Source of the DNA: Micavibrio sp. UBA6929
GTDB taxonomy: Bacteria; Pseudomonadota; Alphaproteobacteria; Micavibrionales; Micavibrionaceae
Length of the DNA stretch: 64,000 bases
Direction: 5' to 3'
Assembly (NCBI GenBank): GCA_002448815.1
Contig: DKAJ01000012.1
Location: 242,039 to 306,038 of the forward strand
A program made the translations under genes and the position numbers. Shown here one piece after another: positions 24,911 to 33,755 of the stretch (position 1 is its first letter; every line of letters begins with the position of its first letter). The notes under the pieces are model-generated. The model ran no database searches, was not told where the DNA came from, and was given only the letters and a program-made list of their open reading frames with translations.

Positions 24911-24938
24911 AAAAAGCCGTCCGCGCCCTGCGAGCGAC
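24911..24938 (-). terminator. Terminator after tolB
   Basis: On the minus strand a GC-rich stem (24930-24938 with 24916-24924; nine positions, one mismatch) is followed by TTTTT at 24915-24911. It lies between the convergent rppH and tolB genes and would end the tol operon; on the plus strand TTTAAA follows the stem, so it may serve both sides. Confidence 0.55.
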
Positions 24939-24946
24939 TTTAAACC

Positions 24947-26293
24947 TTAGTTCAGCGGCGACCACGCAGGGTCTGATCCATCAACAGGCGTCGGTAACAA
25001 TCTCTCGTTAAATCCTGTAATATCAATCGTATATAAATTCGCAACGCGTGAATTACCATCCGATGATGGGCGCTCTTTAAAATAAGTCAAAACGCGGCCA
25101 TTCGGTGACCAACTTGGTCCCTCGACATGGTAGGCACTGGTAATCAGACGCTCGCCCGATCCGTCAGGGCGAATAACGCCAATATAAAACTTCCCCTGAT
25201 AAATGCGGGTAAAGGCAATCAAGTCACCACGCGGCGACCACACCGGATTACCATAGCGCCCCTTGCCAAATGTAATGCGCTGTTCGCGTCCAGATTTCAT
25301 ATCAAGGATATAGAGCTGCTGCGATCCGCCGCGATCAGATTCAAAGGCCACCTGACGTCCATCTGGCGAATAAGACGGCGCCGTGTCAATGGAAGAATTT
25401 GTCGTCAAGCGGCGCTTGTTACGGGTGCGCAAATCAAGCTCGTACAAGTCACTATTGCCGTTAATTGCTTGCGACATCACCACGCGCTTGCCATCTGGTG
25501 AGAAACGTGGCGCAAATGTCATGCCTGGGAAATCGCCCAAAATCTCGCGTGCGCCCGTTGTGAGATCATACAAGTAAACACGCGGCGAGCTTGCCTCATA
25601 AGACATATAAACAATTTTTTGCTCGGTCGGCGAGAAACGCGGCGTCAGCACAAGGTAATTACCACTGGTTAAATATTTATGATTTGCACCATCCTGATCC
25701 ATAATGGCAAGGCGCTTACGGCGATCTGTGGTGGGCCCACTTTCCGCGATATAGACAATGCGCGAGTCAAAATAGCTATCCTCGCCCGTTAAGCGCGCAT
25801 AAATCTTATCAGAAATAATATGCGCGATGCGGCGCCAGTTATCGTTGGTTGTTGTATAGGCAACGCCTGTAAGCTGCTTTTCACCAAAGATATCCCACAA
25901 ACGAAACTCAACGCGCGCCGTGCCATTGTTTTGCGCGATAACCTTCCCCGTCACCAACGCCTGCGCCGCCGTTGCGCGCCATTCATCAAAACGCACGCCA
26001 TGCTGCTTCACTGATGCGACGCTTTGGATAAAGGCATTGTCAGGTAAAGGCTTAAAAAGGCCTGAACGCTCAAGATTCGCGGCAATGATATTTGGGATTT
26101 CACGTGCGATTTTACTGTCACCAGGCGATTCCGCATAAAATGACTGCACCGCAATCGGCAATGCCTCGGACCGGCCTTGCGTGACCGAAAATTTAAGCTC
26201 AGCGCGCGCACCAGAAAACGGCAGCGTCAGCAGCAGCAAAGTCATTAACAAGGCTGTACGGAACATAAATGGCATATAAAACATCCTTTTCAT
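24947..26293 (-). CDS. tolB: Tol-Pal system protein TolB
   Basis: TolB is the periplasmic propeller that links TolA, Pal and outer membrane proteins during constriction. The 448-residue protein has a signal peptide (cleavage near ARA-EL), the N-terminal 'IAREIPNIIAANLERSGLFKPL' domain, and repeated propeller blades with 'PSYSPDGRQVAFESDRGG'-type motifs. In-frame ATGs at 26293, 26284 and 26275 are possible starts; an AAAAGG lies just before the one at 26275. The gene normally followed by pal ends here instead; pal is not in the window. Confidence 0.95.
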   Translation of the reverse strand: MKRMFYMPFMFRTALLMTLLLLTLPFSGARAELKFSVTQGRSEALPIAVQSFYAESPGDSKIAREIPNIIAANLERSGLFKPLPDNAFIQSVASVKQHGVRFDEWRATAAQALVTGKVIAQNNGTARVEFRLWDIFGEKQLTGVAYTTTNDNWRRIAHIISDKIYARLTGEDSYFDSRIVYIAESGPTTDRRKRLAIMDQDGANHKYLTSGNYLVLTPRFSPTEQKIVYMSYEASSPRVYLYDLTTGAREILGDFPGMTFAPRFSPDGKRVVMSQAINGNSDLYELDLRTRNKRRLTTNSSIDTAPSYSPDGRQVAFESDRGGSQQLYILDMKSGREQRITFGKGRYGNPVWSPRGDLIAFTRIYQGKFYIGVIRPDGSGERLITSAYHVEGPSWSPNGRVLTYFKERPSSDGNSRVANLYTIDITGFNERLLPTPVDGSDPAWSPLN

Positions 26294-26317
26294 TATCTTT
26301 TTACTCTCTCAACCGCA

Positions 26318-27190
26318 TTAAAGCATATCGCGCGGGTCAAAACGAATGGTCGTCACCTTCCACTGTTCATACTTATCAGCCGGAAGCCGCAGCGGAGAAC
26401 AGCGCTCCATCCGCACTGCACGCAGCGCAGAGTCCGCAGCCGCCTTAAACAGACCGTCCCGATTATAACGAACCTGATCCACAATAACAGCTTTTCTTAC
26501 CGTACGATCCGGATTCATATAAAGGCGCACTTCAACAACCAGATCCTCGGCATAGCGCGCACCAGACAAGACATTCCAGCATCCTGCAAGCTGCTGACGT
26601 ACGGCGTCAATTTCACTGACATTCAAACGATTATCCAGTGATAATGGCGCCTCTGGCATCGGCTCTTCAGCAGGCTCTTCTGGTGGTTCTTCACGCGGTC
26701 GAGGCTCCCACTCGGGCAGTTTTTTATCTTCAGGCTCAACCAAATTTTTCAACAAACTGCTAAATTCTTCACTCGGTGGCTCGGGCGCTTTTTTTGTCAG
26801 CTCTTTTTTAGGCTCAGGCGGCTTTGGCTTTTTCGGCAAAGGCTTGGCAAGCGTTTCTGGCGGCAATGGCACAGATTTGGCTTGTTCCTCTGGCGGCGGA
26901 GTATCCTCAACCTTTGGCATCGGCACCTTGGACAAATCTGGCGGTGCCTCGGCCGTCATCTTGGGCGCTGATTTGCGTGGCTCAGGCTTGGGCGGCGCAC
27001 GTTTGGGTGCGCTTGTTTCCTCGGCCGTTACAAATTCCACATCAACAATATTCGGCAGCTCAATAATCGTGGGCTCGGGCTTTTTCAAGAACGGTAAGCC
27101 AACAATGCCGATAATCAAAATGAACAAGTGCAAAGCAGCTGAAACCATCAGCGCCTTGTTCAAGTCATCATCTGTATCGACATGTATCAT
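26318..27190 (-). CDS. tolA: Tol-Pal system protein TolA
   Basis: A 290-residue TonB/TolA-type protein: a single N-terminal membrane helix (about 16-35), a long Pro/Lys/Glu linker (about 55-200) and a compact C-terminal domain with two cysteines ('LAGCWNVLSG' and 'RMERCSPL') like TolA domain III. It would transmit the proton-driven force from TolQR to TolB-Pal. The place between tolR and tolB makes TolA a better name than TonB. Confidence 0.9.
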   Translation of the reverse strand: MIHVDTDDDLNKALMVSAALHLFILIIGIVGLPFLKKPEPTIIELPNIVDVEFVTAEETSAPKRAPPKPEPRKSAPKMTAEAPPDLSKVPMPKVEDTPPPEEQAKSVPLPPETLAKPLPKKPKPPEPKKELTKKAPEPPSEEFSSLLKNLVEPEDKKLPEWEPRPREEPPEEPAEEPMPEAPLSLDNRLNVSEIDAVRQQLAGCWNVLSGARYAEDLVVEVRLYMNPDRTVRKAVIVDQVRYNRDGLFKAAADSALRAVRMERCSPLRLPADKYEQWKVTTIRFDPRDML

Positions 27191-27219
27191 AGCGGCCTAT
27201 ATCTCGTTCACTTGGCGTG

Positions 27220-27660
27220 TTATTGAGGCTCGGAAATAAGTGCAACCTTGGTATAGCCAGCCGCATTAATCAGGCCCAGCAATCCCATAACCTGCCCATA
27301 AGGCAAGCCCTGATCCCCGCGAATATAAATGCGGCGGTCAAATTCGCCCTCGGTCATCGCAGCAAGTTTCGCGCTCAGCTCTTTAAGCGGCAGTTCTGAT
27401 TTACCAATATAAATCTTTCCTTCCTTGGTCAGGCTAATTTCAATAGGTGTATTATCCTCAGACTGGATCTGCTTGGCCTTGGCATCAGGCAAGTCAACCT
27501 GAACCCCCGCGGTCAACAAAGGCGCCGCGACCATAAAAACAATCAGCAAAACCAACATCACATCAACAAAAGGCGTGACATTAATCTCGGCCATTGGGCG
27601 GTATGATCCGCCTGTTCTGCGCCCACGAGAACGCGTTTTCGTTGCAAGTGTCGCGCCCAT
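27220..27660 (-). CDS. tolR: Tol-Pal system protein TolR
   Basis: A 146-residue ExbD/TolR protein. The membrane helix 'INVTPFVDVMLVLLIVFMV' holds the aspartate needed for proton flow (near residue 33); the periplasmic domain follows with 'DLPDAKAKQI' and 'IYIRGDQGLPYGQVMGLLG'. It starts directly at the tolQ stop, and tolA begins 29 bases after it. Confidence 0.96.
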   Translation of the reverse strand: MGATLATKTRSRGRRTGGSYRPMAEINVTPFVDVMLVLLIVFMVAAPLLTAGVQVDLPDAKAKQIQSEDNTPIEISLTKEGKIYIGKSELPLKELSAKLAAMTEGEFDRRIYIRGDQGLPYGQVMGLLGLINAAGYTKVALISEPQ

Positions 27661-28422
27661 TTATGCCACCTTTTCGCCGCTCATTAATGTTGATTGCGCC
27701 TTTTGATTGTCCAGATGTCGTGACAAAATCGCCAAAAACTCATCAGCAAAGGCCTCCATACGATCGGCATATGCATTAAAACTGCTTGAGAAAACGTTAT
27801 ATGAAATAACCGCGGGGATCGCCGCAACAAGGCCAAGCGCCGTCGCAAACAACGCCTCGGAAATGCCAGGTGCAACCACGGCTAATGATGTGTTGTTTGA
27901 TGATGCAATCGCCGCGAAACTGTTCATGATCCCCCACACTGTCCCAAACAGGCCAATAAATGGCGCGGTCGAACCGACGCTGGCAAGGAAAGTCATCCCT
28001 TTTTCAAGCTTATGCATCTCGCGCATGATTGTTACGCTCATAGCGCGCTCAACGCGTTGACGTACGCCAGCCTGTAACGTTTCACTGCCCGACGTTGCAC
28101 CAGAAGAAACGCTTTCCTTCCATTCGCCCATACCCGCAGTAAATGTCAACTGAAGCGGATCAGTCGTATGACCTTTGATACTGTCATAAAGGCGATCCAG
28201 CGATTCACCAGACCAGAATTGATCTTCAAACAAAGACGCTGCGCTATTCAGGCCAGAAAGCCTGCTGCGCTTGGCAAAAATCAAAGTCCAGCTCCAAATT
28301 GAGGCCATAACAAGCATCAACATAACAGCCTTCACAATCGGGTCAGCCGCCATAAACAGCCCCCACATCGTCAAATCAGTTGCAGCCTCACCCAGGCTAA
28401 CGGCTTCTAGTGTCGGATCCAT
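27661..28422 (-). CDS. tolQ: Tol-Pal system protein TolQ
   Basis: A 253-residue MotA/TolQ/ExbB proton channel protein with three membrane helices: one near 25-45, and two in the C-terminal half ('FLASVGSTAPFIGLFGTVWGIMNSF' region and 'ALFATALGLVAAIPAVISYNVF'). The conserved threonines of the channel are in these last two helices. It is first of the tol genes after ybgC, in standard order. Confidence 0.96.
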   Translation of the reverse strand: MDPTLEAVSLGEAATDLTMWGLFMAADPIVKAVMLMLVMASIWSWTLIFAKRSRLSGLNSAASLFEDQFWSGESLDRLYDSIKGHTTDPLQLTFTAGMGEWKESVSSGATSGSETLQAGVRQRVERAMSVTIMREMHKLEKGMTFLASVGSTAPFIGLFGTVWGIMNSFAAIASSNNTSLAVVAPGISEALFATALGLVAAIPAVISYNVFSSSFNAYADRMEAFADEFLAILSRHLDNQKAQSTLMSGEKVA

Positions 28423-28452
28423 ATGTCTTTATCCTTTTTTGCTTATCAAAAT

Positions 28453-28857
28453 TTATTCAGTGTAATCAGAAAAACGGGATTTAATATCTTCGGGAATTTT
28501 TACTGGCCTAACAGTCTTCGCATCAACGCAGACCAGCGTAACATCATTTTCAAACACGATAACATCATCCTTTTTGATGATATGCTTGAAAATCAAACTA
28601 CTGTTTTTGATATGGTGCAAAGATGTATAAATATCAACCTTATCTTCCAACAAAAGCGGCTTTAGATAATTTACATCCATATGGCGCACAACAAACAAAA
28701 TGCCGACATCATCTTTTAGATCACGGTTTGTATATCCTGTATCGAGCAAAAGCTCTGTGCGGGCGCGTTCGCAAAAGGCAATATAATTGCCATGATACAT
28801 AACGCCGCCTGCATCAGTATCCTCAAAATAAACACGGTAAGAAACATGATGTTGCAT
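28453..28857 (-). CDS. ybgC: Tol-Pal associated acyl-CoA thioesterase YbgC
   Basis: A hot-dog fold thioesterase of 134 residues. The YbgC/4HBT motif 'YFEDTDAGGVMYHGNYIAF' near residues 9-27 has the catalytic aspartate. It probably acts on acyl-CoA or acyl-ACP in phospholipid metabolism at the membrane; YbgC is almost always found next to tolQ, as here. It starts three bases after the ruvB stop. Confidence 0.94.
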   Translation of the reverse strand: MQHHVSYRVYFEDTDAGGVMYHGNYIAFCERARTELLLDTGYTNRDLKDDVGILFVVRHMDVNYLKPLLLEDKVDIYTSLHHIKNSSLIFKHIIKKDDVIVFENDVTLVCVDAKTVRPVKIPEDIKSRFSDYTE

Positions 28858-28859
28858 GA

Positions 28860-29897
28860 TTATAACAGGCTCTCTTGTTCTTGCGCCGAAGCACTCGGCG
28901 GATTTAATCCCAAATATTCAAAACCGCGCGCAGACAGCATCCTCCCGCGCGGCGTGCGCTGCACCAATCCGATTTGAATAAGATAAGGCTCAATCACATC
29001 TTCGATCATGTCGCGCTGCTCGGACAGGGCTGCGGCAAGCGTATCAACGCCAACCGGGCCGCCGCCGTAATTATGCGCAATGCACGATAAATAACGGTGA
29101 TCCATACGATCAAGTCCTGCGCGGTCTACATCCAAACGGCCAAGCGCATGATCAACCGCCGCACTATCCACACGGCCATTGCCTGCAATCTCGGCAAAGT
29201 CACGCACGCGCCGCGTTAAACGCCCAGCAATGCGCGGCGTACCGCGTGAACGGCGTGCAATCTCAAGCGCGCCATCATCGGCCATATCCATACCAAGCAA
29301 ACGCCCTGCCCGCCCGACAATCGTTGCCAAATCATCTGGCGCATAAAATTCCAAGCGCAATTGAATGCCAAAACGATCACGCAGCGGATTTGTCAAAAGG
29401 CCTGAACGCGTCGTCGCCCCAACCAATGTAAAAGGCACCAAATCAATTTGCACCGAACGCGCAGCGGGTCCCTCACCAATGATCAAATCAAGTTTACGGT
29501 CTTCCATAGCGGGGTACAGGATTTCCTCAACCGCAGGGTTCAAACGGTGAATTTCATCAATAAATAAAACATCATTAGGCTCGAGATTCGTAAGAATAGC
29601 GGCAAGATCGCCGGACTTCATAATCACAGGCCCAGATGTCGCGCGAAAACCAACGCCTAGTTCCTTAGACACGATCTGCGCCAGCGTCGTTTTACCAAGG
29701 CCCGGCGGCCCATAAAACAGCGTATGATCCATCGCATCACCGCGTGATTTTGCGGCCTGAATGAAAACCTTTAAATTCTCGCGTAATTGTGGCTGCCCAA
29801 TAAATTCATCAAGCGCACTTGGACGCAAGGCAGGGTCTTCACCGTTCGCATCGGGAAGCGCAGAAAGCTCAGGATTTTTAATCGCTTGATCGGTCAT
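28860..29897 (-). CDS. ruvB: Holliday junction branch migration DNA helicase RuvB
   Basis: RuvB is the AAA+ motor of branch migration. The 345-residue protein has Walker A GPPGLGKTTLA, Walker B 'VLFIDEIHRLN', the sensor and 'GATTRSGLLTNPLRDRFG' segment with the arginine finger, and a C-terminal winged helix ('RTPRGRMLSARGFEYLGL'). Its start touches the ruvA stop. The order ruvC-ruvA-ruvB-ybgC-tol is typical. Confidence 0.98.
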   Translation of the reverse strand: MTDQAIKNPELSALPDANGEDPALRPSALDEFIGQPQLRENLKVFIQAAKSRGDAMDHTLFYGPPGLGKTTLAQIVSKELGVGFRATSGPVIMKSGDLAAILTNLEPNDVLFIDEIHRLNPAVEEILYPAMEDRKLDLIIGEGPAARSVQIDLVPFTLVGATTRSGLLTNPLRDRFGIQLRLEFYAPDDLATIVGRAGRLLGMDMADDGALEIARRSRGTPRIAGRLTRRVRDFAEIAGNGRVDSAAVDHALGRLDVDRAGLDRMDHRYLSCIAHNYGGGPVGVDTLAAALSEQRDMIEDVIEPYLIQIGLVQRTPRGRMLSARGFEYLGLNPPSASAQEQESLL

Positions 29898-30551
29898 CTA
29901 GGCGCTCAGCTCCTTCAGGGCGAGGCGGATGATATTTTGTAAATCATAATTATCATTCGCCTTTAACTTCGCCTGCATAATCGCACTATACGCATCCGCG
30001 CGAGCATAGCCCAAATTAATCAAGGCCGATAAGGCATCCTCGTCTAAATTTGCAGGCACGTCCACTAACGCCGTATCAAGGGCGCTCTCCACGGGCGCAG
30101 CAGATGGTTTAGGCGCCGCCCCATCAGAAACAGGAAACTCAACCGCAATTGCCGCAGCTTTATCTTTTAGCTCCGTCAAAATGCGCGTCGCAAGTTTCGG
30201 GCCCACGCCATCAGCCTGCGTTATTCCTGCCTTATCCTGCGCGGCAATAATAACGCTCAATCGTTCAGGCGGGCAAACGCTAAGGATACCAAGTGCAACC
30301 TTCGCACCAACCCCTTGCACAGAATTTAGCAACCGAAACCATTGCTGCTCGGCCGCGTCAATAAACCCATAAAGCGTCATTGAATCCTCGCGCACCTGCA
30401 TATCCGTAAGCAATTGCGCCGCCTCACCGGCTTGCCCAATGCGCGTTAATGTACGGCGACTAGCATGCACGACATACCCTACCCCTTGCACGTCCAGCAA
30501 AAGATATTTGTCACCAAAACTGTCAATGATTCCTGATAATTTTCCGATCAT
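29898..30551 (-). CDS. ruvA: Holliday junction branch migration protein RuvA
   Basis: RuvA binds four-way junctions and loads RuvB. The 217-residue protein has the N-terminal OB fold ('MIGKLSGIIDSFGDKYLLLDVQGVGY' region), two helix-hairpin-helix motifs ('LNSVQGVGAKVALGIL' and 'ADGVGPKLATRIL'), an Ala-rich linker, and domain III ending 'LINLGYARADAYSAI'. It overlaps ruvC by four bases. Confidence 0.97.
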   Translation of the reverse strand: MIGKLSGIIDSFGDKYLLLDVQGVGYVVHASRRTLTRIGQAGEAAQLLTDMQVREDSMTLYGFIDAAEQQWFRLLNSVQGVGAKVALGILSVCPPERLSVIIAAQDKAGITQADGVGPKLATRILTELKDKAAAIAVEFPVSDGAAPKPSAAPVESALDTALVDVPANLDEDALSALINLGYARADAYSAIMQAKLKANDNYDLQNIIRLALKELSA

Positions 30552-31015
30552 GCCTTATAATGGGCATGGGCAATCGCAACTGCAAGGGCATCTGCTTCAT
30601 CCTCGCTAATCTGCCCACAGGATGGCAGCAAAGTTCTAATCATCATGCCAACCTGATTTTTATCGGCATGGCCTGTCCCCACAACAGACTTTTTAACCTT
30701 ATTTGCGCCATATTCTGCCACTGGCACGCCGTACAGCGCAGGAACGCACATCAAAACGCCGCGCGCCTGACCTAATTTCAAGGCAGAGGCCGGGTTTTGA
30801 TTCACAAAGGTTTCTTCAATCGCAGAGGTCTCTGGCGCATATTGTTTAATGACATCCGCAAGCCCCTCATGCAAACAAGAAAGACGGTATGCCATGGCAT
30901 CTTTGGGCTTGGTTTTGATCAAACCGCTCGCCACAAAAATCAAACGATTTCCCTGAGATTCGATAACGCCCCAGCCCGTTTTCTGCAAGCCCGGATCAAT
31001 GCCTAAAATGCGCAT
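30548..31015 (-). CDS. ruvC: Holliday junction endodeoxyribonuclease RuvC
   Basis: RuvC cuts Holliday junctions. The RNase H-like fold shows the first catalytic aspartate in 'RILGIDPGLQKTGWG', a glutamate in 'SAIEETFVNQNPASALKLGQARG', and C-terminal acids in 'ISEDEADALAVAIAHAH'. The frame opens with a TTG at 31018 directly before ATG 31015, which I take as start (155 residues). It sits nine bases behind the YebC gene. Confidence 0.97.
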   Translation of the reverse strand: MRILGIDPGLQKTGWGVIESQGNRLIFVASGLIKTKPKDAMAYRLSCLHEGLADVIKQYAPETSAIEETFVNQNPASALKLGQARGVLMCVPALYGVPVAEYGANKVKKSVVGTGHADKNQVGMMIRTLLPSCGQISEDEADALAVAIAHAHYKA

Positions 31016-31024
31016 CAAAACGGC

Positions 31025-31780
31025 CTATTCGCTGGCCATAAGTTTTTGCATGACTTCATCGCTGACATCAAAGTTCGTGCTGACACTTTGTACATCGTCA
31101 TCTTCTTCAAGTGCATCAATCAATTTCAAAACATCACTAGCAGTTTGCTCGTCCACGTCTGCTTGCACGTTTGGAAGCCACGCAAGACCTGATTTCTCAG
31201 GCTCACCAAATTTATCAGACAGCGCATCTAGAACACTTGCAAAATCATCTGCCGCGCATGTAATTGCATGGCTGTTATCATCGCTTTCGGCATTTTCTGC
31301 GCCTGCTTCGACGGCGGCCTCAAACATTGTATCAGCATCCGCCTTATCCGCAGGAAAAATAATCTCGCCCACGCGGTCAAACATAAACCCAACGCAGCCA
31401 TTTTCACCAAGGTTACCACCATTTTTCGTCAAAATAGAGCGCACATTCCCCGCCGTGCGGTTCTTGTTATTCGTCAGTGCCTCAACAATAATCGCGACGC
31501 CGCCCGGGCCATAACCTTCGTAACGGATTTCTGTATAATCTTCACCATCACCGCCGCCTGCGCCTTTGGCAATCGCACGTTCAATCGGCGCTTTGGGCAT
31601 AGAGTTTCCTTTGGCCGTCGCAATCGCCAAACGCAAACGCGGATTCATATCAGGGTCAGGGCCACCCAACTTGGCCGCAACCATAATTTCACGTCCCAAT
31701 TTTGAAAATAACGCCGCGCGCTTTTTATCTTGCGCCCCTTTACGATGTTGAATATTCGCCCATTTCGAATGACCAGCCAA
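31025..31780 (-). CDS. YebC/PmpR family protein
   Basis: A 251-residue YebC family protein, beginning 'AGHSKWANIQHRKGAQDKKRA' in the family manner; the start codon is TTG at 31780 with an AAAGAGG ribosome site. Members act as DNA-binding regulators in some species, and recent work ties the family to translation of proline-rich stretches. 'AKGAGGGDGEDYTEIRYEGYGPGG' is also typical. It heads the minus-strand set yebC-ruvC-ruvA-ruvB-ybgC-tol and is divergent from the response regulator. Confidence 0.94.
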   Translation of the reverse strand: MAGHSKWANIQHRKGAQDKKRAALFSKLGREIMVAAKLGGPDPDMNPRLRLAIATAKGNSMPKAPIERAIAKGAGGGDGEDYTEIRYEGYGPGGVAIIVEALTNNKNRTAGNVRSILTKNGGNLGENGCVGFMFDRVGEIIFPADKADADTMFEAAVEAGAENAESDDNSHAITCAADDFASVLDALSDKFGEPEKSGLAWLPNVQADVDEQTASDVLKLIDALEEDDDVQSVSTNFDVSDEVMQKLMASE

Positions 31781-31866
31781 AACTATACCTCTTTGTCTAT
31801 ATTAAGAAATTATCAATAAAATCGTGTATACTATAAAAAGCGGCTAGGGAAAAACCAAGTTAAAAA

Positions 31867-32418
31867 ATGGCAAAATCAAACTATTCTTTTCAAGATATCA
31901 AAGTTCTCATCGTGGAAGACAACTTGCCGATGTATGAGCTCATCAAGTCTGTCATCATGACATTTGGCTTCAAAAAAATATATCGCGCACAAGATGGGAA
32001 ACAAGGCTTTGACACATTTTGCCGCATTAAAACGGATCTAATCATTACCGATTGGGAAATGAAACCGGTAAGCGGCATTGAAATGATTGAAATGATCCGT
32101 AAAAACCCGCAATCACCGAACCCGTTTGTTCCTATTATTATGCTGTCTGGTTATGGCCAAAAATCACATATCATTCAAGCGCGCGATGTTGGCACCACAG
32201 AATTTCTCATCAAACCGTTCTGCGCGCAGCAGCTCTATAAACGCATCGAACATATCATCGAAAAGCCTCGCGATTTTGTACAAAGCGAACATTTCTTTGG
32301 ACCAGATCGCCGCAGACATAAACATGAAGACTTCGAGGGCGGCGCTAAACGCGAAGACGACGTCCTATCACCACCTCACGACGATATTGACTATGTTTAT
32401 ATAGACGTTGATGCATAA
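31867..32418 (+). CDS. Single-domain response regulator with basic tail
   Basis: A 183-residue protein with one CheY-like receiver and no output domain. The acidic pair is in 'VLIVEDN' (residues 13-19), the phospho-acceptor is D62 in 'ITDWEMKP', the switch serine is in 'MLSGYG' and the lysine is K116 in 'FLIKPF'. After the receiver come 'FFGPDRRRHKHEDFEGG' and an acidic end, a tail I know from CheY-like proteins of alphaproteobacteria. It stands with the following gene as a plus-strand pair between two minus-strand clusters. Partner kinase unknown. Confidence 0.88.
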   Translation: MAKSNYSFQDIKVLIVEDNLPMYELIKSVIMTFGFKKIYRAQDGKQGFDTFCRIKTDLIITDWEMKPVSGIEMIEMIRKNPQSPNPFVPIIMLSGYGQKSHIIQARDVGTTEFLIKPFCAQQLYKRIEHIIEKPRDFVQSEHFFGPDRRRHKHEDFEGGAKREDDVLSPPHDDIDYVYIDVDA

Positions 32419-32427
32419 AGATAGACC

Positions 32428-32934
32428 ATGACAGACCAAAAGAAAAAGAAGGCCAATATTATACAGCCGCCCAATAAGCTCAAACAAATGGCAGGTGAAG
32501 GCGGCCTTGACCCACAAACAATCCAGCAAGCAGAATGTGCCCTAACAGATACGGCCAAACGTAATGCGCGCTGCGTTGATCATTACATCGCGGCCATTAA
32601 AGTACACCTGAAATACATCAACAAAATACCAACTGATCAGTGGGATGATGAGATGTATTCAGATATTCTAGCGCTCGCCTTAGATATCAAAAGTCAGGGC
32701 ACGCTTATTGGCTGCCCCCTTATTACGCAAGTATCAGATATCCTGATTACATTTATGGAGACCATCCATAAACTAGACCCCAAAGTAGTCGCCATTATCG
32801 AAAAATTTGACGATGCGCTCGAGCAACTCAGCCAACGCGACGAACATCACGCCAATGAAAATAAAGATATCCTCGAAAAACAACTCATCCAAAAACTGTA
32901 TGAGAGCTGCCACGAGTATATGAGGAAGGCTTAA
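32428..32934 (+). CDS. Hpt-like helical protein lacking the phospho-acceptor histidine
   Basis: A 168-residue, all-helical protein. Its middle, 'ALDIKSQGTLIGCPLITQVSDIL' (residues 84-106 region), matches the Hpt pattern 'AHDIKGQG...G.PLIT' of alphaproteobacterial phosphotransfer proteins, but the histidine position is Leu85. It therefore cannot accept phosphate there and may instead bind or shield a receiver. It follows the response regulator by nine bases, so a functional pair is likely. The Hpt likeness is my reading of the motif, not a database result. Confidence 0.65.
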   Translation: MTDQKKKKANIIQPPNKLKQMAGEGGLDPQTIQQAECALTDTAKRNARCVDHYIAAIKVHLKYINKIPTDQWDDEMYSDILALALDIKSQGTLIGCPLITQVSDILITFMETIHKLDPKVVAIIEKFDDALEQLSQRDEHHANENKDILEKQLIQKLYESCHEYMRKA

Positions 32935-32946
32935 ACGCCGCCATAC

Positions 32947-33753
32947 TTAGGTTTGCTGCAGAATGCCGCCAACGCGAATAGGTGCAATTGATCGCGCCAA
33001 CCCGTTCGCATCATTCACATCAATCACTGCGCCGCATAATGTGCCCGGCCCTTTTGCTGGACGCATGCGCTCCCCTGGGGTCTTTTTGACAAAGCGGTGA
33101 ATGGCAATTTGTTTTTCAACGCCAATAACGCTGTCATACGAACCTGTCATGCCCGCATCTGTTTGATATGCTGTCCCATGGGTAAGGACATGTGCATCGG
33201 CTGTCGGCACATGTGTATGCGTGCCAATCATACCCGTGATGCGCCCATCAAAATGGTGGCCGAAAGACATTTTCTCGCTTGTCGTCTCGGCATGAAAATC
33301 AACAAAAATCGCATCACAATTTTGACCTAAACGATGCTGTTTTAAAATGTCTTCCATTGTGCGAAACGGATCATCAAGCGGATCCATAAACAAGCGCCCC
33401 ATTAAATTCACGACCACAATATACTGCCCCGTGCCTTGCACCTGATAACGGATAACGCCGCTGCCCGGCGTACCAGGTGGATAGTTATGCGGACGAATGA
33501 TGCGTTTTTGATTGTTAATCTGTGCCAGCATTTCGCGCTGATCCCATGCGTGATTACCTGTTGTAATCACATCGACGCCCCACTCGAAAAATTCATTGGC
33601 AATTTTCATGGTAATGCCCGTGCCATTGGCGGCATTTTCACCGTTAACAATCACCACATCTGGTTCATGCTGCTTAACTACGGCGGGCAAATGTTGTTGC
33701 AATGCCTCGCGGCCAGCGCGCCCCATAATATCGCCAATAAACACTATACGCAT
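32947..33753 (-). CDS. TIGR00282-type metallophosphoesterase (YmdB-like)
   Basis: A 268-residue calcineurin-like phosphoesterase. 'RIVFIGDIMGRAGREAL', 'VVIVNGENAANG', 'VITTGNHAWDQRE' and 'GTHTHVPTADAHVL' supply the metal ligands in the order of the YmdB family, whose members hydrolyse cyclic nucleotides or 2',3'-cyclic phosphates. In alphaproteobacteria it regularly follows the 5-formyl-THF cyclo-ligase, and here it starts two bases after that gene's stop. The physiological substrate cannot be stated. Confidence 0.92.
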   Translation of the reverse strand: MRIVFIGDIMGRAGREALQQHLPAVVKQHEPDVVIVNGENAANGTGITMKIANEFFEWGVDVITTGNHAWDQREMLAQINNQKRIIRPHNYPPGTPGSGVIRYQVQGTGQYIVVVNLMGRLFMDPLDDPFRTMEDILKQHRLGQNCDAIFVDFHAETTSEKMSFGHHFDGRITGMIGTHTHVPTADAHVLTHGTAYQTDAGMTGSYDSVIGVEKQIAIHRFVKKTPGERMRPAKGPGTLCGAVIDVNDANGLARSIAPIRVGGILQQT

Positions 33754-33755
33754 AT

